From positions 20,773-84,772 of the forward strand of contig DXCO01000019.1 of NCBI GenBank assembly GCA_019115945.1: a DNA stretch of 64,000 nucleotides. Reading direction: 5' to 3'. The position numbers and the translations under genes are program-made. The notes under the pieces were generated by a model, which saw nothing but the letters and a program-made list of their open reading frames with translations, searched no databases and was not told the origin of the DNA. Shown here piece after piece: positions 58,826 through 64,000 of the stretch (its first letter is position 1; each line of letters starts with the position of its first letter). Origin of the DNA: Candidatus Borkfalkia excrementavium. GTDB taxonomy: Bacteria > Bacillota > Clostridia > Christensenellales > Borkfalkiaceae.

Positions 58826-59500
58826 ATGAAAATTCATTTTGTAACCGAGGGAACATTGAACGAATTCTGGGATGCGGGGCCCGCTTCCGGATGCGACGTC
58901 CTTTTTTTCGGGTTTAACGGGCTCGGAGAAGTCGATTACCGCAGCGAACTGGACGGCGGCACGTCAAAACTGGAAGATGCGGCCATCCTCAGCCGCGAAC
59001 TCGGCTGCGTCGTCGTTTCAGGCTGCTATACCGATTCGTGCGGCATCCGCAGAAAGAGCGCGGTCGTTGCGGAAAAGGGGCGCATTTTGGGCGTTTCGGA
59101 TATGCTCAATACCGTCGACACGTCCGATTTCAAGAGCGGCGGCGCGCTCAGGGTATACAATACCTCCGCGGGCAAACTGGGCATTTTGGTGGCGGAAGAT
59201 CTGTATTTCCCCGAAATCATCGAAACGATCTCGCTCTGCGATGCAGACGTCGCGCTCTGCGCCTTCGAGGAGATCGAGGATTTCATTCCGCAACTGATGA
59301 TGCGTTCGGGCGCATTCGTATCGGGCGTGGCGGTATGCATGTGTTCTGCGGGCGCGGCGCAGGTCGCGGGCGTAACGGGAGAGGTGCTGATGATGTCTCC
59401 CAAAAAGGAATGCGATTTTGAACTTTCGCTCGAGCGCGAGTATCATCTGGTCGGCAGCCGCCGCCGCGGCTTTACCAAAAAACGGCGCATGGACTACTGA
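58826..59500 (+). CDS. Nitrilase-fold protein lacking the Glu-Lys-Cys triad
   Basis: 224 residues from the ATG at 58826, 6 bases after GGAGG; the longer frame from 58712 crosses the divergent promoter region. Overall pattern matches the carbon-nitrogen hydrolase superfamily: GKLGILVAEDLYFPEI aligns with the usual LxxCxDxxFPE segment, but Ala replaces the catalytic Cys. The usual Lys segment reads GVSDMLN, and no Glu is at the PE position. It is also shorter than the usual 260-300 residues. It is probably a binding or regulatory pseudoenzyme, or my alignment is wrong. It stands alone before a CBS-domain gene. Confidence 0.7.
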   Translation: MKIHFVTEGTLNEFWDAGPASGCDVLFFGFNGLGEVDYRSELDGGTSKLEDAAILSRELGCVVVSGCYTDSCGIRRKSAVVAEKGRILGVSDMLNTVDTSDFKSGGALRVYNTSAGKLGILVAEDLYFPEIIETISLCDADVALCAFEEIEDFIPQLMMRSGAFVSGVAVCMCSAGAAQVAGVTGEVLMMSPKKECDFELSLEREYHLVGSRRRGFTKKRRMDY

Positions 59501-59520
59501 GTTTTTGGGCTGAAAGGACT

Positions 59521-59548
59521 TTGCAAACGGCCGCCGATGTGGTATAAT
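59521..59548 (+). promoter_or_regulatory. Extended -10 promoter of the CBS-domain gene
   Basis: TGGTATAAT (-10 at 59543-59548) with a possible TTGCAA -35 at 59521-59526, 16-base spacer. The start codon is 48 bases downstream. Confidence 0.65.
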
Positions 59549-59596
59549 AAAGGGGAAATGACGGGCCCGCGCAGCGCCGTGGGCAGGGGAGGAAAG

Positions 59597-60316
59597 ATGG
59601 ACAAGACCAACGCGGCCGCTTTTTTGAATGCTTATAACAAGATCGATTCTCAGTTGCGCGCGCTTTACAACTATAAAGCGTCGATGTCTTTTACGGATAT
59701 CGTACGCCGCAGCGCGGAAAAGAACAAGGTCGTGCGCAAATACGAGGATGAACTGACCGATTTCGCGCGCCTGCGTAACGCGATCGTGCATCAGAGCAAG
59801 GACGGGAAGATCATCGCCGTTCCCTGCGACGAGGCGGTGGAAGCGATGCAGAAGATCGAACGGCTGCTGTGTACGCCTCCCACGATCGGGCAGACCATGC
59901 GCGAAAAAAAGATCGTGAGCGTGGACGACGCGATCAGCCTCAAACAGGCGCTCCTGCTGATCTCCCGGACGGGTTACTCCAATCTGCCCGTCTACCGCGG
60001 AAAACGCATGACGGGCATTCTCAACAACCGCCGCATCATCCGCGCCATGGGCGAGGTGATCGGCCGCGGAGAGGATCTCGGCGCGTTCGCCGCAAACACC
60101 GCCGTCGGAGAAATTTTGGAGCAAAGCGACCTGTTTTCTTATTACAGATACCTCGGGAAGAAGGACACTTTGCAGGACATTTTGTCCGCATTCGAAAACA
60201 ACCGGAAACTGCTTGCCGTTCTCGTCAGCGAAAACGGAACGGTGGGCGAGCGGATCGAAAATATCGTGACCGCATCCGACCTGGTCGCCGTCAACAAGAT
60301 CCTCGAAGACTATTGA
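59597..60316 (+). CDS. CBS-domain protein with HEPN-like N-terminal region
   Basis: 239 residues from the ATG at 59597 (GGAGGAAAG 2-8 bases upstream). Residues ~1-95 are helical and include LRNAIVHQSKDG, reminiscent of HEPN-type helical domains. Residues ~100-239 are a pair of CBS domains, with GYSNLPVYRGKRMTGIL and a later NRKLLAVLV segment; such pairs usually bind adenine nucleotides. No membrane or catalytic domain follows, so it may be a small energy-state sensor. Its partner is unknown; the leader of ileS begins about 45 bases downstream. Confidence 0.78.
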   Translation: MDKTNAAAFLNAYNKIDSQLRALYNYKASMSFTDIVRRSAEKNKVVRKYEDELTDFARLRNAIVHQSKDGKIIAVPCDEAVEAMQKIERLLCTPPTIGQTMREKKIVSVDDAISLKQALLLISRTGYSNLPVYRGKRMTGILNNRRIIRAMGEVIGRGEDLGAFAANTAVGEILEQSDLFSYYRYLGKKDTLQDILSAFENNRKLLAVLVSENGTVGERIENIVTASDLVAVNKILEDY

Positions 60317-60362
60317 AAAGAAGGGATTCGGGCCGAAAATTGCCGCTGCACCGCAAAATCGC

Positions 60363-60391
60363 TTTACAAACGCCCGACTCTCTGATAAAAT
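60363..60391 (+). promoter_or_regulatory. Promoter of the ileS T-box transcript
   Basis: TTTACA (60363-60368), 17-base spacer, TAAAAT (60386-60391). Confidence 0.8.
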
Positions 60392-60439
60392 GAATAAAAA
60401 TGAACAGGGCGTTTACAAAGGACAGGCCCTGCCCGGCAG

Positions 60440-60645
60440 AAGTTCCCAAAGAGAGCCGCGCTTGGTGGAAAGCGGCGGAGCGGCCGGCGGGGTATCACCT
60501 TTCAGTCCGCGGGGCGAAACCGCACCACGTTGCGGCGCGTAATCCCGCGCGCGGAGCCGTCTGCCGCGTTATCCGAAGTGGGCGTATGTCAGTATGTTTT
60601 GGTGGTAAAACCCTTTTGTTTCCGAAAACAAGAGGGCTTTTGTTT
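60440..60645 (+). promoter_or_regulatory. T-box leader of ileS, specifier ATC (Ile)
   Basis: The 290-base leader between the promoter and ileS has the order expected of a T-box: AAAGAGAG (60448-60454), the distal stem-I segment TTGGTGGAAAGC (60462-60473), a specifier region GTATCACC with ATC at 60494-60496, and a GGTGGTA segment (60601-60607) whose TGGT could pair with the ACCA end of uncharged tRNA-Ile. A terminator follows at 60611. Uncharged tRNA would favour the antiterminator and turn on ileS. The antiterminator differs from the usual AGGGTGGNACCGCG, so the fold should be regarded as probable, not proven. Confidence 0.8.
60611..60645 (+). terminator. Terminator of the T-box leader
   Basis: An 11-bp stem (60611-60621 with 60626-60636, one G-U pair) with loop CCGA, followed by TTTTGTTTT. 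Its 5' arm overlaps the segment after the T-box TGGT, as needed for a mutually exclusive switch. Confidence 0.85.
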
Positions 60646-60680
60646 TATACGGGCGGGCGCGCGTCCGCCGAAGGAGTGTT

Positions 60681-63600
60681 ATGGAAAAGAAGTATTATTC
60701 CAAAGTGGATACGGCGATGAATTTCGTCGAGCGCGAAAAAGAAGTGATCGATTTCTGGAAGAAAAACGACGTATTCGAAGAGAGCGTGCAGAAAAACGAA
60801 GGGGGCGAAGAGTTCTCCTTTTACGACGGCCCGCCCACGGCGAACGGCAAGCCGCACATCGGGCATATTCTCACGCGCGTCATGAAAGATATCATCCCCC
60901 GCTATCAGACGATGAAGGGCAAACACGTCCTTCGCAAGGCGGGGTGGGATACGCACGGGCTTCCCGTCGAGTTGGAGGTGGAAAAATCCCTCGGCATGGA
61001 CGGAAAGCAGGATATCGAAAAATACGGCATCGAGCCCTTCATCAAAAAATGCAAGGAAAGCGTGTGGAAATATAAGGGCGAATGGGAAAAGATGTCCGAA
61101 CGGGTCGGCTACTGGGCGGATATGGACAACCCTTACGTCACCTACGACGATAAATATATCGAGTCGGTATGGTGGGCGCTCAAAGAGATCTGGAAAAAGG
61201 GCCTGCTGTACAAAGGGCACAAGATCGTCCCTTACTGCCCCCGCTGCGGCACGGCGCTCTCTTCGCACGAGGTTGCGCAGGGATATAAAGACGTTAAGGA
61301 GACTTCCGTTTTCGTCCGTTTCAGGAGAAAAGGGGAGGAAAATTCTTATTTCCTCGCGTGGACGACGACTCCCTGGACGCTCCCTTCCAACGTCGCGCTG
61401 TGCGTCAATCCCGACGAGGATTATGCCGAGATCGAGGCGGAGGACGGCGCGCGCTACGTGTTGGCGCAGGCGCTCGTCCCCTCGCTGTTTGAAAAATATA
61501 CGCTCGTTTCCGTCAAAAAAGGAAAGGAATACGAATTTGCCGAATACGAGCCGCTCTTCGATTATGCGAAGGGCTCCTTCCGCGAAAAGGCGTATTACGT
61601 CGTCTGCGACGGATATGTCACGCTGACGGACGGTTCGGGCATCGTCCACACGGCGCCCGCATTCGGCGAAGACGACTACCGCGTGGGGCAGAAATACGGC
61701 CTGCCCGTCGTAAACTTGGTAGACGAGCGCGGCTGTTTCAAACCCGCCGTTACCGATTTTGCGGGCATCTTCGTCAAAAAAGCGGACAAGGGCGTCATCG
61801 CGCTTCTGAAAGAGAAGGGGCTCCTGTTCAAAGAGATGCTTTACGAGCACAGTTATCCGCACTGCTGGCGGTGCGACACGCCGCTCTTGTACTACGCCCG
61901 CGAAAGTTGGTTCATCAAGGTGACCGCCGTCAAAGACGAACTGATCAAGGCGAACAATTCCGTCAACTGGATGCCCGAAACGATCAAAACGGGGCGCATG
62001 GGCAACTTCCTTGAAAACGTCATCGACTGGGGGCTCTCGCGCGACCGGTATTGGGGAACGCCGCTTCCCGTGTGGGTATGTCCCGACTGCGGCAAAGTAC
62101 ACGTGATCGGCAGCAAACAGGAACTGAAAGACCTCTGCGGGATCGAAGGGGACATCGAACTGCACCGCCCGTACATCGACGAATGCACTTTCAAGTGCGA
62201 GTGCGGCGGCACTATGAAGCGCACGCCCGAAGTCATCGACTGCTGGTTCGATTCGGGTTCCATGCCCTTCGCGCAGTATCACTATCCGTTTGAAAACAAA
62301 GATCTGTTCGACGAGACGTTCCCCGCCGATTTCATCAGCGAGGCGGTCGATCAGACGCGCGGATGGTTCTATACGCTGCTCGTCATCTCGACCATCCTCT
62401 TCGGCAAATCACCCTTCAAAAACTGTATCGTTTTGGGGCACGTCAACGATAAAAACGGCGTAAAAATGTCCAAACATAAGGGCAACGTCGTCGACCCGTG
62501 GAGCGTGCTCGACAAGCAGGGCGCGGACGCCGTGCGCTGGTATTTCTATACTTCCAGCGCGCCCTGGCTTCCTTCCCGCTTCTATCCCGAGGCGGTCTCC
62601 GAAGCCCAGCGCAAATATATGGGCACCCTGTGGAATACGTATGCGTTTTTCGTGCTGTATGCCGACATCGACAAATACGATCCTTCAAAATACCGTTTGT
62701 CCGACTGCAAACTCACGCTGATGGACAAATGGATCCTGTCCAAACTCAACACGCTGATACAAAAAGTGGACCGCGGCCTTGCAAATTATGAAATCACCGA
62801 CAGCGCGCGTTCCCTGCAGGAGTTTGTGGACGTGCTCTCCAACTGGTACGTGCGCCGCGGGCGCGAACGCTATTGGGGCAGCGGCATGACGGAGGACAAG
62901 GCTGCGGCGTACACCACGCTCTATACCGTTCTGGTCACGGTCGCGAAACTCACGGCGCCGTTCACCCCCTTTATCGCAGAGCAGATCTACGGAAATCTCG
63001 TTCCTGGTTTTTATGCGGATGCGCCCAAATCGGTGCACATGTGTTCTTTCCCCGTAGCCGATCTTTCGGCAATCGATCCCGATCTTGAAAAGGGGATGGA
63101 TTCCGTGCTCGACGTCGTCGTTCTCGGCAGGGCGGCGCGCAGTGCGGGCAACGTCAAAAACCGTCAGCCTCTTTCGGAAATGGTCGTCGTGTCCGACCGC
63201 GATCTCGATCTGAACGAGGAACTTAAGGGGATCATACTCGACGAACTCAACATCAAGCAGTACCGCGAGGCGAAAGACGCCGCGGCGTTCGTTTCCTATA
63301 AGATCAAGCCGCAGTTGAAGACGCTCGGTCCCAAATACGGCAAACTGCTCGGGGCGATCCGTTCCTTCCTGGATACCTGCAACGGCGCGGAGGTCGTAAA
63401 CGCGGTCAAAGACGGCGGCGTATACAAAACCGTGCTCGCGGGAGAAGAGGTCGCCTTTGCGGAAGAAGACCTGCTCATCTCCACCGAGAGCGCGCAGGGC
63501 TTCGTCTCCGCAAGCGATAAAGGGATCACGGTCGCGCTGAACACGGCGCTTACCCCCGAACTGATCGACGAGGGGATCGAACGCGAGATCGTATCCAGAT

Positions 63601-63818
63601 TGCAGACGATGCGCAAAGAGGCGGGCTTTGAAGTGACGGACCGCATCCGCGTCTGTTACTCAGCCGGCGAACAGATCGCGCGCGTTTTGAAAGAGCGCGC
63701 GGCATCCGTTTCGAAGATCGTCCTTGCCGACGAACTTTCGTGCGGAAGCGCGGACGGATATACGAAAGAATGGGAACTTGCGGGCGAAAAGGTCACGCTC
63801 ACCGTCAAAAAAGTCTGA
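60681..63818 (+). CDS. ileS: Isoleucyl-tRNA synthetase, type-2-like
   Basis: 1,045 residues. HIGH is at 59-62 (KPHIGHILTRV) and the KMSKS-type motif reads KMSKH at 595-599. GWDTHGLPVE and the WFDSGSMPFAQ segment are Ile-specific features. Length and the KMSKHKGN variant fit the longer IleRS type 2, in contrast to the ~930-residue IleRS1; type 2 enzymes tend to resist mupirocin. Editing domain residues ~190-390 separate the catalytic halves; the C-terminal part binds the anticodon. AAGGAG lies 5 bases upstream of the ATG. Expression is controlled by the T-box leader. Confidence 0.96.
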   Translation: MEKKYYSKVDTAMNFVEREKEVIDFWKKNDVFEESVQKNEGGEEFSFYDGPPTANGKPHIGHILTRVMKDIIPRYQTMKGKHVLRKAGWDTHGLPVELEVEKSLGMDGKQDIEKYGIEPFIKKCKESVWKYKGEWEKMSERVGYWADMDNPYVTYDDKYIESVWWALKEIWKKGLLYKGHKIVPYCPRCGTALSSHEVAQGYKDVKETSVFVRFRRKGEENSYFLAWTTTPWTLPSNVALCVNPDEDYAEIEAEDGARYVLAQALVPSLFEKYTLVSVKKGKEYEFAEYEPLFDYAKGSFREKAYYVVCDGYVTLTDGSGIVHTAPAFGEDDYRVGQKYGLPVVNLVDERGCFKPAVTDFAGIFVKKADKGVIALLKEKGLLFKEMLYEHSYPHCWRCDTPLLYYARESWFIKVTAVKDELIKANNSVNWMPETIKTGRMGNFLENVIDWGLSRDRYWGTPLPVWVCPDCGKVHVIGSKQELKDLCGIEGDIELHRPYIDECTFKCECGGTMKRTPEVIDCWFDSGSMPFAQYHYPFENKDLFDETFPADFISEAVDQTRGWFYTLLVISTILFGKSPFKNCIVLGHVNDKNGVKMSKHKGNVVDPWSVLDKQGADAVRWYFYTSSAPWLPSRFYPEAVSEAQRKYMGTLWNTYAFFVLYADIDKYDPSKYRLSDCKLTLMDKWILSKLNTLIQKVDRGLANYEITDSARSLQEFVDVLSNWYVRRGRERYWGSGMTEDKAAAYTTLYTVLVTVAKLTAPFTPFIAEQIYGNLVPGFYADAPKSVHMCSFPVADLSAIDPDLEKGMDSVLDVVVLGRAARSAGNVKNRQPLSEMVVVSDRDLDLNEELKGIILDELNIKQYREAKDAAAFVSYKIKPQLKTLGPKYGKLLGAIRSFLDTCNGAEVVNAVKDGGVYKTVLAGEEVAFAEEDLLISTESAQGFVSASDKGITVALNTALTPELIDEGIEREIVSRLQTMRKEAGFEVTDRIRVCYSAGEQIARVLKERAASVSKIVLADELSCGSADGYTKEWELAGEKVTLTVKKV

Positions 63819-63839
63819 TCAGGGCAAAAAGGAGGCTCT

Positions 63840-64000
63840 ATGCACACAGCCGCCGATTGGCAGGACTATAAGATCATCGCCACGGGCGACGGTTACAAAT
63901 TGGAAAAATGGAAGGACGTCGTGCTCCTCCGCCCCGATCCGCAGGTCGTCTGGCAGGCGCAGAGGGATCTGTTTTCCTACCCCGGCATCAACGCCGTTTA
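63840..64000 (+). CDS. Class I SAM-dependent methyltransferase, N-terminal fragment
   Basis: The first 53 residues run off the window end. They begin at an ATG 4 bases after GGAGG, 21 bases after ileS, and include DYKIIATGDGYKLEKW and LLRPDPQVVW segments, which I associate with the N-terminus of RlmI-like methyltransferases of Clostridia. The methyltransferase domain lies outside, so the call rests on the N-terminal segment. Confidence 0.65.
   Translation, partial: MHTAADWQDYKIIATGDGYKLEKWKDVVLLRPDPQVVWQAQRDLFSYPGINAV

Noticed and set aside
60400..60720. 106-codon plus-strand frame before ileS
   Set aside because: Lies across the T-box leader and terminator and has no ribosome site.
60645..62282. 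545-codon minus-strand frame over ileS
   Set aside because: Antisense shadow of ileS, low complexity in Phe, Arg and Asp.
1..64000. Anti-phage defence system, prophage or transposon
   Set aside because: No nuclease, methylase pair, integrase, transposase or phage structural gene was found; the SPFH and HEPN-like proteins alone do not support a defence call.

Overview
The window looks like chromosome from a low-abundance, probably gut-associated Firmicute of class Clostridia. Support: SpoVT next to a SpoVB-type flippase and a YabN/MazG protein (the Bacillus/Clostridia order), T-box and manganese-riboswitch leaders, Gram-positive lipoprotein signals, strong TTGACA/TATAAT promoters with 17-base spacers, and carbohydrate ABC transporters without a dedicated ATPase. 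Base composition is moderate, with GC-rich third positions, so many genes cast long false ORFs on the other strand. An uncultured Christensenellales-like lineage is plausible but cannot be shown from this sequence. I see no rRNA, tRNA, CRISPR array, integrase or insertion sequence.

Layout. (1) 1-6867: a carbohydrate-uptake operon with a truncated TIM-barrel hydrolase-like gene, a solute-binding lipoprotein, two permeases and an Ig-like surface lipoprotein. (2) 7124-8802: a CMP-kinase-like P-loop protein overlapping a TtcA-like tRNA thiolase. (3) 8963-12582: de novo NAD synthesis, nadA-nadB-nadC, ending in the repressor niaR; a palindrome sits on the nadA promoter. (4) 12612-15571: a P-type cation ATPase behind a candidate yybP-ykoY (Mn2+) riboswitch and terminator. 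(5) 15748-16995: a lone rhaA. (6) 17130-20260: an SPFH/zinc-ribbon membrane operon resembling Bacillus ydjGHI. (7) 20419-22174, minus strand: a GNAT-like acyltransferase and an AraC regulator.

(8) 22354-41261 is the main carbohydrate region: nagB, two GH16 glucanase-like proteins, a second solute-binding protein plus two permeases, a 1,460-residue Ig/GLUG-like lipoprotein, then GH20, nagA, a phosphohexomutase and a GH94 phosphorylase. Together they suggest surface capture and cleavage of a beta-glucan and/or amino-sugar glycan, ABC import, and cytoplasmic phosphorolysis feeding glycolysis through sugar 1-phosphates and NagA/NagB. (9) 41429-43126: a LysR regulator, a MerR-like protein and an internally deleted CMD/cupin protein. 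(10) 43576-46924: an ECF sigma factor with a secreted papain-fold protein, an anti-sigma-like membrane protein and a degenerate nucleotidyltransferase; this is the least familiar system here. (11) 47067-52750: a choloylglycine-hydrolase-like enzyme, spoVT, flippase, mazG, dus. (12) 52825-56395: a membrane acyltransferase (possibly leaderless), an acyl-CoA ligase and two sister zinc-ribbon membrane proteins. (13) 56573-58660, minus strand: Ktr/Trk potassium uptake. (14) 58826-64000: a nitrilase-fold protein lacking its catalytic triad, a CBS-domain protein, ileS behind an Ile T-box, and the start of a methyltransferase.

Most protein names are family-level calls made by reading motifs. No database search was run, and all promoters, terminators and RNA leaders are predictions by eye.
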